Of a stretch of DNA of 64,000 nucleotides, positions 18,754 to 26,078 are shown piece after piece (position 1 is the stretch's first letter; the number at the start of each line of letters is the position of its first letter). The position numbers and the translations under genes were made by a program. The DNA lies in the NCBI GenBank assembly GCA_022841745.1, contig JALHQW010000019.1, positions 1-64,000 on the forward strand, in the 5' to 3' direction. Origin of the DNA: Saprospiraceae bacterium. Its GTDB lineage: Bacteria; Bacteroidota; Bacteroidia; Chitinophagales; Saprospiraceae. The notes beneath the pieces are model-generated. The model saw nothing but the letters and a program-made list of their open reading frames with translations, did not search any database and was not told the DNA's origin.

Positions 18754-20004
18754 CTACCTAATCACCGTCACGCTCCCCGATTTCACGTTCTCGGTGCCTT
18801 CGCAACGGTAGCGCAACTTGTAGAGAAAAACACCGGGATTCACGGGCAGGCTCTGGTAGCTACCGTCCCATTTTCCCCGCACGTCGTTGGTCGTGAAGAC
18901 CAGGTTCCCCCACCTGTCAAAGATTTCAAAAGAAAGGAGTTCGCCTACGGCAAAAATATTGCTGATGCCAAAACGGTCGTTCTGGCTTGGGCCTTCGCCA
19001 TTGGGGGTGAAGGCCGAGGGGAGCAATATGTCACCACATTCAATGGAGTTTTTGTCAACAACGACGATGCGGATCGAGTCAGTGGAGGTGCAGTTTTCAG
19101 CATCCGTCATTTCCACGGTGTAGGTGGTCGTTTCGGTTGGGGTGATGGTAGGAGTTGGCTGGTCGGGGTCGGCCACGTTGCTGGTGGGCATCCATGAAAA
19201 ATCGGTGGCGCAAGTATTCTTCAGTTCGATGGGCACTGATTCTCCAAGGAAAATGGTGGTGTCATTGACGCCAGTGGGTTTTAGGCCCGTTGCGATTTGG
19301 TTTGGGGAAAAATAGAGGTCTTCGATTTCTTGGATGCCAAGTGCCCGCCTGTAAATCCGAATCTCGTCCAAGTACCCCTGAAATTCATCCTCCAAATTGC
19401 AGTCGCTGCTGCCAACGGTCAGCGTGGCGCTGGTGCCGATGTCCACCCGAAGGCTGCCGATGGCGTTGGCCTCTCCCATTTTCTCCCTGTTGACATACAA
19501 CTGTGTGGCAGAGCCTTTCCGAACTATCACCACATGGTACCAGCAAGAGAAGGGAAGCGTCCTGCTCAAAGAGGCATTGATGGTTGGGCTTTCCGCCAGC
19601 TCGACGTTCAAACTGCGATTGGCAGGGTTGTACCGAACGGCAAAGGCATTGGCCCCGGTGCAGTCCGTTTTCTTGGAGAATAGGACTTGGTTGGCCGCAC
19701 CGCTTCCCGTGGGCTTAAAATAGAAACTGAGCGTAAAATCAACCGTTGAGAAAGCTTCCTCGATATTGTCTTTGAACAGGTAGAACCAGTCGTTGTCCCC
19801 GTCAAAAAAACGGGAATTTCCGTCCACCCCACAGCCGCAGATAGAGTCGCTGTTGACAAAAATACCAATGGCCGGGTCGCCAGCTTCATCAACGATGGCA
19901 CATCCGCTCCTATTAAAGGAAATATGCGTGACGAGGTTCTGGCTGGTTTGGGCGCAGAGGTTCAGGGTAAATAGTATGGCAAAGACGAAGGTCAAAAATC
20001 TCAT
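18754..20004 (-). CDS. Secreted LamG-domain protein with T9SS type B C-terminal domain
   Basis: 416 residues from the ATG at 20004, which gives a signal peptide (MRFLTFVFAILFTLNLCAQ). A concanavalin/LamG-like domain covers about residues 40-230, with CWYHVVIVRKGSATQLYVN and GYLDEIRIYRRAL. A PKD-like region follows (TTTYTVEMTDAENC). The last ~90 residues (LPSAFTPNGEGPSQNDRFGI, FEIFDRWGNLVF, GVFLYKLRY) form the gliding-associated CHU_C type B sorting signal. The protein is thus exported by the type IX system and attached to or released from the surface. The ligand is unknown, probably a glycan. Confidence 0.88.
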   Translation of the reverse strand: MRFLTFVFAILFTLNLCAQTSQNLVTHISFNRSGCAIVDEAGDPAIGIFVNSDSICGCGVDGNSRFFDGDNDWFYLFKDNIEEAFSTVDFTLSFYFKPTGSGAANQVLFSKKTDCTGANAFAVRYNPANRSLNVELAESPTINASLSRTLPFSCWYHVVIVRKGSATQLYVNREKMGEANAIGSLRVDIGTSATLTVGSSDCNLEDEFQGYLDEIRIYRRALGIQEIEDLYFSPNQIATGLKPTGVNDTTIFLGESVPIELKNTCATDFSWMPTSNVADPDQPTPTITPTETTTYTVEMTDAENCTSTDSIRIVVVDKNSIECGDILLPSAFTPNGEGPSQNDRFGISNIFAVGELLSFEIFDRWGNLVFTTNDVRGKWDGSYQSLPVNPGVFLYKLRYRCEGTENVKSGSVTVIR

Positions 20005-20150
20005 CGGGAAAGTCCAGTTTTGTTGAAAGGCGGCAAAGTTCAGTGTTTTCTTCAAACTCGGCAGCCAAAATGCGATTTGCGCCGCCCTTCAATGACGTGC
20101 AGCCCTTAAAACGCCCTTTGCACCGCATTATTTTAGTTGGAAATTAGGTG

Positions 20151-20506
20151 CTTCTGGGGTTCTGGGGTTCTGGGGTTTTAGGGTTCTGGGGTTTTAGGGT
20201 TTTAGGGTTTTAGGGTTTTAGGGTTTTAGGGTTTTCGGGTTTAGGGCAAAACCTAACCACAAATAATTTTTGAAAGGATTGAAAAAACTAACCAACCATT
20301 TCAAAAACAGTTGTTAGGCCACAACCCGAAAACCCGAAAACCCCAGAACCCGAAAACCCGAAAACCCCAGAACCCGAAAACCCGAAAACCCCAGAACCCG
20401 AAAACCCGAAAACCCGAAAACCCGAAAACCCCAGAACCCCAGAACCCGAAAACCCAAAAACCCGAAAACCCGAAAACCCAAAAACCCGAAAACCCGAAAA
20501 CCTCAC
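20151..20506. repeat. Large telomere-like inverted word array
   Basis: Left array 20151-20245: tandem 8-nt words GGGTTCTG, GGGTTTTA and GGGTTTTC. Right array 20322-20506: about 22 words of the inverted complement type (AACCCGAA, AACCCCAG, AACCCAAA). The spacer of about 76 nt holds no gene. Both arms are G-rich on one strand (plus on the left, minus on the right), so each could form quadruplexes and both together a long hairpin. This fills nearly all of the 537-base gap 20005-20541. Confidence 0.9.
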
Positions 20507-20541
20507 GAACCATTGAGGCATGTGTTTTAACAAAACCAATA

Positions 20542-21243
20542 TCAGTCCGCCACCTCCAGCACAAACCCGCTACCGTGCAGGTTCGTGATGCGCACCCGTG
20601 GGTCACCCTCTAAGTATTTGCGAAGCCGTGAAATGAACACGTCCATGCTCTTGCGGGCAAGGAAGTCGTTGCGGCCCCAGATGCGTTCCAGCACCCATTC
20701 CCGCTGCACGAGCTGACCCATGCGGTCGCAAAGGATTTTCAGCAGCCGGGCCTCCATCTCCGTCAGTTGGCGTACCTGGCGTTCAAGTTGCAGCGTCCAT
20801 TTTTCACTGTCAAAAACGTAATGGCCGATTTGGAAAACCGTCCGAACCTCGTCATCGGACTGACCCTCCTGCCCTGGTGCCGTCCGTTTCAATACCGCCC
20901 GAATGCGAACGATGAGTTCCTCCTCGTCCACAGGCTTTTTTATATAGTCATCGGCCCCAGCTTGGAAGCCCCTAACCACATCGGCGTGGAGCGATTTGGC
21001 GGTGAGGAAAACGATGGGCAGGTCGGCTTTGCGCTGCCGCAACAGCTCTGCCACCGTGAAACCATCCAGGGCGGGCATCATCACGTCGAGGAGGCAGAGG
21101 TCGAAGTGGTCGGCGTTGAACTCACGCAGGCCTTGTACACCGTCCTTGGCCCAAATCACCTCAAAATCACGGCTCCTAAGGAACTCGCTGAGCAGGAAGC
21201 CCAGCGTTTCATCGTCTTCTACCAAGAGTATTTTAGGCGTCAT
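20542..21243 (-). CDS. OmpR-family response regulator
   Basis: 233 residues from the ATG at 21243. The receiver domain has the acidic pair (LLVEDDE), the phosphoacceptor aspartate in LCLLDVMMP and the lysine in IKKPVDEEEL. A winged-helix DNA-binding domain starts near residue 130 (FQIGHYVFDSEKWTLQL) and ends at ITNLHGSGFVLEV. It should bind DNA when phosphorylated by a histidine kinase, but no kinase gene is adjacent. It is divergent from ribA. Confidence 0.92.
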   Translation of the reverse strand: MTPKILLVEDDETLGFLLSEFLRSRDFEVIWAKDGVQGLREFNADHFDLCLLDVMMPALDGFTVAELLRQRKADLPIVFLTAKSLHADVVRGFQAGADDYIKKPVDEEELIVRIRAVLKRTAPGQEGQSDDEVRTVFQIGHYVFDSEKWTLQLERQVRQLTEMEARLLKILCDRMGQLVQREWVLERIWGRNDFLARKSMDVFISRLRKYLEGDPRVRITNLHGSGFVLEVAD

Positions 21244-21360
21244 CGTAAACGGGTTGAATGGTGGTGCGTACTTTTGCAAACTTAAACCCAAAGCGGGTGT
21301 TCATTGAGCGGCTTGCAGTTATGCCAAAAGCAAAATCGCAGCGCCGCCAAGCGGTTTTCT

Positions 21361-21945
21361 ATGCAACGACAAGTACAGGCTTTTTTGCCAACTGATTGGG
21401 GAAATTTTAACATTATCGCCTACGCCACGTCGCCCGACGACCTGACGCCCCATGTTGCCTTGGTGCATGAAAACCTCGATACCTCCCAGCCCGTCCTTGT
21501 CCGTATCCATTCCGAGTGCATGACCGGCGATGTGTTCCACTCCCGCCGCTGCGACTGCGGCGAGCAGCTCGACCGTGCCCTCGAACTTGCCACCGAGCAA
21601 GGCGGCGTGGTCATCTACCTTCGCCAAGAAGGCCGGGGCATCGGCCTCATCAACAAACTGAAAGCCTACAACCTACAAGACACGGGCTTCGACACCGCCA
21701 CCGCCAATACGCACCTCGGCTTTGAGGTGGACGCCCGCCAGTACGGCCTCGCCGTGGACATCCTGCACGACCTCGGCATCCGCCAAATCCGCCTGCTCAC
21801 CAACAACCCGCTTAAAATCGAAGCCTTGGAAAACGCCGGCATCGAAGTCATCAGCCGGGAGCCGCTCATCATCGAACCTAAAAAGGAAAACGCCGCCTAC
21901 CTGCGCACCAAGCGGGAGTTGATGGGGCACCTATTGGGAAGGTGA
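21361..21945 (+). CDS. ribA: GTP cyclohydrolase II
   Basis: 194 residues from the ATG at 21361; an earlier start at 21304 adds a non-conserved leader. It converts GTP to a diaminopyrimidine in riboflavin synthesis. The zinc cysteines are in SECMTGDVFHSRRCDCGEQL, and YLRQEGRGIGL and TNNPLKIEAL are family signatures. It is a stand-alone RibA, without a RibB fusion. A TACTTTTG element (TAnnTTTG type) lies at 21269-21276. Confidence 0.95.
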   Translation: MQRQVQAFLPTDWGNFNIIAYATSPDDLTPHVALVHENLDTSQPVLVRIHSECMTGDVFHSRRCDCGEQLDRALELATEQGGVVIYLRQEGRGIGLINKLKAYNLQDTGFDTATANTHLGFEVDARQYGLAVDILHDLGIRQIRLLTNNPLKIEALENAGIEVISREPLIIEPKKENAAYLRTKRELMGHLLGR

Positions 21946-22133
21946 TTCATGGCTTCATGGTTGCATGGTTTCATGGCTTCACGGCTTCATGGTTGCATGG
22001 TTGCATGGTTGCATGGTTTCATGGTTACATAGCTTCACGGCTTCATGGTTGCATGGTTGCATGGTTTTGAAAAGCCATGAGACAATGAAGCCATGAAACC
22101 ATGAAACAATGAAACAATGAAGCCATGAAACCA
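21945..22133. repeat. Inverted word array, GGTTTCAT / GGCTTCAT vocabulary
   Basis: About fourteen 8-nt words (GGTTTCAT, GGCTTCAT, GGTTGCAT, GGTTACAT) run from 21947 to about 22066. Then, after a short turn (TTTTGAAAA), the complementary words (CCATGAAA, CAATGAAG) run to 22133. The array fills the whole convergent gap between ribA and the exonuclease gene. The same vocabulary occurs at 36717-36833 and 63639-63752. Confidence 0.88.
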
Positions 22134-22910
22134 TCACAAATCCATCTTCATCCACACTGGGCAGTGGTCGCTATGGACGGCGTCCTGAAGGTTGCGGGCA
22201 TCCAAAATCTTATCCTTTAAAATTTCGCTAACCGATTGATAATCAATGCGCCAACCCTTGTTGCTGGCCCTTGAATTGAAGCGGACACTCCACCAGGTGT
22301 AGTCGTCTTTTTTGTTGGGATGGGCGTGCCGGAAGGCATCCACGAAGCCCGATTCGAACCATTTCGTCATCCAGGCCCGCTCTTCGGGCAGGAAGCCGGA
22401 GGTCTTTTGGTTGGTCTTGGGGCTGTGTATGTCAATGTCCTTGTGGGCGATATTGTAGTCGCCGACGATGATGAGCTTGGGGCGCTCCTTTTTCAGCTCC
22501 GCAATCCAATTGAAAAAATCGTCGAGGAACTCGTACTTGAACCCTTGCCGCTCCTCGCCGCTCGTTCCCGAAGGAAAATAACAGTTCAGCAGCGTCCAGT
22601 CGCCGAAGTCGGTACGTAGGATTCGGCCTTCCCGGTCATATTTTTCGATGCCGCAACCGAGCACCACTTTGTCCGGTTCCCGTTTGCTGAGAGTGGCCAC
22701 GCTGCTGTAGCCCTTCTTCTCTGCCGAATGCCAGAAGTGGAATTTATAGCCAAGTTCTTCGATGGCCTTGAACTCCAACTGGTCGGGCTGCGCTTTGGTT
22801 TCCTGGAAGCAGATGATGTCGGGATCCTGTTCGCCGAGCCAAGTGAATAGGCCCTTCTTCTCGGCTGCCCGTATGCCGTTGACGTTGTAGGAGATGATGG
22901 TGGTGGACAT
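22134..22910 (-). CDS. xth: Exodeoxyribonuclease III / AP endonuclease
   Basis: 258 residues from the ATG at 22910. The family signature residues are IISYNVNGIRAA at the N-terminus, ICFQETKA (metal glutamate), GDYNIAHKDID (Asp and Asn) and AVHSDHCPVWM (catalytic Asp-His). It cleaves at abasic sites and degrades 3' ends in base excision repair, in the cytoplasm. The gene lies between two different word arrays. Confidence 0.95.
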   Translation of the reverse strand: MSTTIISYNVNGIRAAEKKGLFTWLGEQDPDIICFQETKAQPDQLEFKAIEELGYKFHFWHSAEKKGYSSVATLSKREPDKVVLGCGIEKYDREGRILRTDFGDWTLLNCYFPSGTSGEERQGFKYEFLDDFFNWIAELKKERPKLIIVGDYNIAHKDIDIHSPKTNQKTSGFLPEERAWMTKWFESGFVDAFRHAHPNKKDDYTWWSVRFNSRASNKGWRIDYQSVSEILKDKILDARNLQDAVHSDHCPVWMKMDL

Positions 22911-23000
22911 AGGTTTGGTTGATGAGGATTGATACTGGTTGGTGATTGAAAACAGGGCCTCCATCAACCCTTATCAACCTATCAACTTTTATCAACCCTT
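22911..23000. repeat. Inverted word array, TTGAT / TTATCAACC vocabulary
   Basis: The left half carries GGTTGATG and TTGATACTGG-type words directly upstream of the xth start codon. The right half (about 22970-23000) has CATCAACCC, TTATCAACC, TATCAAC and TTATCAACCC. It is the second copy of the vocabulary at 11797-11904. Confidence 0.75.
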
Positions 23001-23020
23001 TTTCGGCAAAAGTAGCCGTA

Positions 23021-23887
23021 CTATACTTTCTGCTGGCTGAATTTTTTGCGCCATGCGCCCGGCGTCATCTTTTTTTTCATCAAAAACATGCGGTTGAAAT
23101 GCGTCATGCTGCTGAACCCGGCACTGTATGCCACTTCCGGCATGGCATTTTCGCCTTCTGTCAAAAGCTGACAAGCACGCTGCACCCGCAGGTCGTTGAG
23201 GTAGTCGGAAAAAGCCCTTCCGGTCATTTTTTTGAAAAAACGGCAAAACGAGGTCTCCGTCATGTGTACCGCTGCTGCCAGGTCGGCGAGGCTGATTTGT
23301 TCGGTGAAATGCTGGTGCAAAAACCGGAAAGCCCGGTCAATCCGCTGCTCGTTGTCCCGCCCAACCGACGGGTTGTACATTGGCGAAGCCAACAACCGCC
23401 CCTCCTTTCCCTTGCTTAATTCGTCAAGCAGGAGCAGCAAGCTCGACAGCCGCTCCAGTCCGCCCATTGCTGGCAACTGCGCCATCCGCCGAGCCATCTC
23501 CTCTGCAACCGAGGGGTGAAAAGCCACACCTCGGTTCGAATTTTCGAGCAACTGCCGCACCGCCGCCAATTCTGGCAAGGCCAAAAAAGCATCACCCAGC
23601 ACCGACTGCTTGAACTGCACGACCACGGCACTGGCATCGCCTTCCCATGTCTTTTTTTCGTCGGTGGCCCAGGTATGTGGCAGGTTCGGGCTGAGCAACA
23701 CCAGGTCGCCATCGTGAAACGAATCCACTTGGTCGCCCACAAGGCGGGTACCGCTGCCTCGGTGGATGTACGTAAGTTCGTACTCCGGGTGGTAGTGCCA
23801 ATTGAACGAAAAACCCGGCTCCTCCCGCCAGTAGGCCACAATGGAGGAGGCTTCGTCTTCTGCGATATGTTCCAGTGCTGGCTTCAT
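23021..23887 (-). CDS. AraC-family transcriptional regulator with cupin sensor domain
   Basis: 288 residues. The N-terminal cupin (FNWHYHPEYELTYIHRGSG, DGDLVLLSPNLPHTW) would bind a small ligand. The C-terminal ~100 residues hold two helix-turn-helix motifs (ISLADLAAAVHMTETSFCRF and VQRACQLLTEGENAMPEVAY, then GFSSMTHFNRMF). It is divergent from a PhyH dioxygenase gene, and a 16-bp perfect inverted repeat lies between them, so it probably controls that gene and itself. Confidence 0.9.
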   Translation of the reverse strand: MKPALEHIAEDEASSIVAYWREEPGFSFNWHYHPEYELTYIHRGSGTRLVGDQVDSFHDGDLVLLSPNLPHTWATDEKKTWEGDASAVVVQFKQSVLGDAFLALPELAAVRQLLENSNRGVAFHPSVAEEMARRMAQLPAMGGLERLSSLLLLLDELSKGKEGRLLASPMYNPSVGRDNEQRIDRAFRFLHQHFTEQISLADLAAAVHMTETSFCRFFKKMTGRAFSDYLNDLRVQRACQLLTEGENAMPEVAYSAGFSSMTHFNRMFLMKKKMTPGAWRKKFSQQKV

Positions 23888-24014
23888 TTTTTGACCTTAT
23901 TTTTCCTAACTAAATTTGAATACTCGATTATAAAGACAAAATAAGGTCAAAAATGGCAAAAATCCGTGTTTTGCGACAGCAGCGGCACCACTAATTTTGT
24001 CAAAAAATAAGACC
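23888..24014. promoter_or_regulatory. Operator region between the AraC and PhyH genes
   Basis: TTTTTGACCTTATTTT at 23888-23903 touches the regulator start codon and is the exact inverse of 23938-23953, 50 bases away. A third related half-site (GTCAAAAAATAAGACC) lies at 23999-24014 next to the dioxygenase start. Spaced half-sites like these fit looping or dual control by an AraC protein. Confidence 0.7.
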
Positions 24015-24015
24015 T

Positions 24016-24840
24016 ATGTTATCAGCAGCCATTGACCTTTCCATCCTCGACGAGCCATTCCGCCTCAGCCCTGAGCAGATTGATTTTTACCGGGAACATA
24101 ACTTCATCAAATTGAAACAGGTCTTCCCGCCCGATGTGCTGGAACACTACGGCCAAGTCATTTCACAAAAAGTAAAAGAACTCAACACCCAGCACCTGTC
24201 CATGGAGCAGCGGGACACCTATGGCAAGGCCTTCCTCCAAATCATGAACATCTGGACGAAAAGCGAGGAGGTGCGCCGCTTTGTGTTCGGCAAGCGGCTG
24301 GCCCGCATCGCCACCGAGCTGATGGGCACACGGGGCGTGCGCATGTACCACGACCAAGCCCTGTTCAAGGAGCCAGGCGGCGGCTTCACCCCTTGGCATG
24401 CCGACCAGTATTACTGGCCCCTGGCCAACGACAACACCGTGACCGCCTGGATACCGATGCAGCCCGTTCCGCTCGAAATGGGTCCGCTGGAGTTCAGTGC
24501 GGGCAGCCAGCGCATCCCCCTTGGCCGCAACCTGAAAATCAGCGATGACAGCGAGGAACATATCGGTAAAGCACTGAGGGTAAACGACTTCCCGCACGTC
24601 ATCGAGCCATTCGAACTGGGCGAAGTGAGCTTCCACAGCGGCTGGGTCTTCCACCGGGCAGGCGCCAACCACACCGACCAAATGCGGCAGGTAATGACCG
24701 TGATTTACATGGATGTGGATATGAAACTGAAAGCCCCCGAAAACACCAACCAGCAGAACGATTGGGATACCTGGTGCCCCGGGGCGGTGGTAGGGGAGCT
24801 GATTGAGACGGCGATCAACCCGGTGATTTATCAAAAATAA
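24016..24840 (+). CDS. Phytanoyl-CoA dioxygenase (PhyH) family protein
   Basis: 274 residues of the Fe(II)/2-oxoglutarate-dependent oxygenase fold. The iron ligands are in PWHADQYYW (His and Asp) and VFHRAGANHT (His), with an arginine shortly after (QMRQVMTV) that would bind 2-oxoglutarate. The substrate is unknown. Several Bacteroidota paralogues act on small sugars or polyols. Control by the divergent AraC regulator is likely. Confidence 0.88.
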   Translation: MLSAAIDLSILDEPFRLSPEQIDFYREHNFIKLKQVFPPDVLEHYGQVISQKVKELNTQHLSMEQRDTYGKAFLQIMNIWTKSEEVRRFVFGKRLARIATELMGTRGVRMYHDQALFKEPGGGFTPWHADQYYWPLANDNTVTAWIPMQPVPLEMGPLEFSAGSQRIPLGRNLKISDDSEEHIGKALRVNDFPHVIEPFELGEVSFHSGWVFHRAGANHTDQMRQVMTVIYMDVDMKLKAPENTNQQNDWDTWCPGAVVGELIETAINPVIYQK

Positions 24841-24999
24841 GAGGCTGTATCATAAGTCCAATCGCAAATGAGCCAACAAAATTTCTCACGCAACGCCGCC
24901 ACGAACGCAACGATTTATTTGTGAGGTTGCGTTCGTGGCGGCGTTGCGTGAAATTATATTTTGCGGTCGTTTTAGAAATAGAACTTATGATACAGCCTC
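24841..24999. mobile_element. Probable MITE, 159 bp, with nested palindromes
   Basis: Terminal inverted repeats GAGGCTGTATCATAAGT (24841-24857) and its exact complement (24983-24999) enclose a second perfect 25-bp inverted repeat (24887-24911 and 24926-24950, core CGTTCGTGGCGGCGTTG). The termini resemble those of IS1182/IS5-like elements. No ORF is inside. No target duplication is obvious. It starts right after the PhyH stop codon and sits in a convergent gap. Confidence 0.7.
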
Positions 25000-25034
25000 C
25001 AATTTTACTTTGTCATTCCCGCAGGGAATCTAAT

Positions 25035-25673
25035 TTAAAGATTCGGCTGCGGCGTCGTCCGTAAGTAGTACTTAATGCGCTTGTGCCCCTTGGGGAACTT
25101 GACTGGGATGTCCTCGTCTTTTATCGCTGGCGCAATGACCACGTCTTCGCCATGCTTCCAGTCCACAGGCGTTGCCACGCTGTAGTTGGCGGTGAGTTGT
25201 AGGCTGTCAATCACCCGCAGGATTTCTAGGAAATTGCGGCCCGTGCTGGCGGGGTAGGTCAGCGTCATTTTCACCTTCTTGTCCGGCCCGATGACGAAGA
25301 CCGTGCGCACTGTGAACTTCTCGCTGGCATTCGGGTGAATCATGTCGTACAGCTCGGCCACCTTGCGGTCGGGGTCGGCGATGATGGGGAAGTTCATCGT
25401 CACGTTCTGCGTTTCCTCGATGTCCTTCAGCCAATCGAAGTGGGAGTCAATCGGGTCAACGCTGAGTGCAATGGCCTTCACACCCCGCTTGTCGAACTCG
25501 CCCTTAAGGGCAGCGGTACGGCCCAATTCGGTCGTGCAGACAGGGGTAAAATCAGCAGGGTGCGAAAAAAGCAGGCCCCAACTATCGCCCAACCACTCGT
25601 GGAAGTGGACGGTGCCTTGGGTGGTTTCAGCGGTGAAATCGGGGGCGGTGTCGCCTAATCGGATGGTTGCCAT
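25035..25673 (-). CDS. 1-Cys peroxiredoxin (Prx6 type)
   Basis: 212 residues. The peroxidatic cysteine is in FTPVCTTELG, with the Prx6-type context SHPADFTPVC. The long C-terminal domain (TVFVIGPDKKVKMTLTYPAS, VATPVDWKHGEDVVIAP) is typical of the Prx6 subfamily. It reduces peroxides using an external thiol donor in the cytoplasm. No resolving cysteine is seen. Confidence 0.93.
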   Translation of the reverse strand: MATIRLGDTAPDFTAETTQGTVHFHEWLGDSWGLLFSHPADFTPVCTTELGRTAALKGEFDKRGVKAIALSVDPIDSHFDWLKDIEETQNVTMNFPIIADPDRKVAELYDMIHPNASEKFTVRTVFVIGPDKKVKMTLTYPASTGRNFLEILRVIDSLQLTANYSVATPVDWKHGEDVVIAPAIKDEDIPVKFPKGHKRIKYYLRTTPQPNL

Positions 25674-25703
25674 GATTTGGATGTTTTGATTGGAAATTTA
25701 TGC

Positions 25704-25743
25704 AAAAAAAAAAGCCTTCCCGCTAACGTGGAAAGGCTTTTTT
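25704..25743. terminator. Hairpin with A/T tails
   Basis: AAAAAGCCTTCC pairs with GGAAAGGCTTTTTT with one bulge, framed by runs of A and T. It could end transcripts on either strand. It lies 31 nt upstream of the peroxiredoxin start and may stop transcripts from the SGNH gene. Confidence 0.7.
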
Positions 25744-25964
25744 GCTTGGCAGTGAATGTTTTAGCTTAAAAACAGCCGTGCAGTATTGCCACTCCACGTT
25801 TTGTAGGAGAACAACAACAGGCGGCCTTATTTACTTTATCGTTGAACATGTGTTTTTGATTGAAGGGGCAAAACTACTATCGTTTTCAATAAGGGTCAAC
25901 CCAAATCCTATAATTTTTATAGAATTAACATATTTTGTGACTATTTCGGAGGGTGCGGGAGGGT

Positions 25965-26058
25965 GCGGGAGGGGAAGAAAAAATTTCATTTTTTCTTCCC
26001 CTCCCGCAATTCTGGGATGTTTATGGGTAAAATTGAAAATTTTACCCATAAACATCCC
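25965..26058. repeat. Two adjacent perfect palindromic hairpins
   Basis: Hairpin one: arms 25965-25984 and 25988-26007 (20 bp, core GGGAGGGGAAGAAAA), loop TTC. Hairpin two: arms 26014-26034 and 26038-26058 (21 bp, core GATGTTTATGGGTAAAA), loop GAA. Only six bases separate them. A direct repeat GGGTGCGGGA precedes the first. Both have A/T-rich tops, so they may work as terminators after the SGNH gene, but the stems are longer than usual. Confidence 0.85.
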
Positions 26059-26078
26059 CACTAAAAAGTTACCATATT

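Larger units (their letters stand above)
25674..26078. other. Gap with terminator and twin palindromes
   Basis: About 405 bases between two minus-strand genes. They contain the hairpin at 25704-25743, then about 200 bases of AT-rich DNA without features, then two long perfect hairpins (25965-26058) directly downstream of the SGNH gene. No ORF of interest. Confidence 0.6.

Noticed and set aside
20319-20506. CRISPR-like or protein-coding reading of the AACCCGAA array (an open frame of repeated KTRKPQNP units)
   Set aside because: The words are contiguous with no spacers, so it is not a CRISPR array, and the open frame exists in several frames only because the repeat lacks stops.
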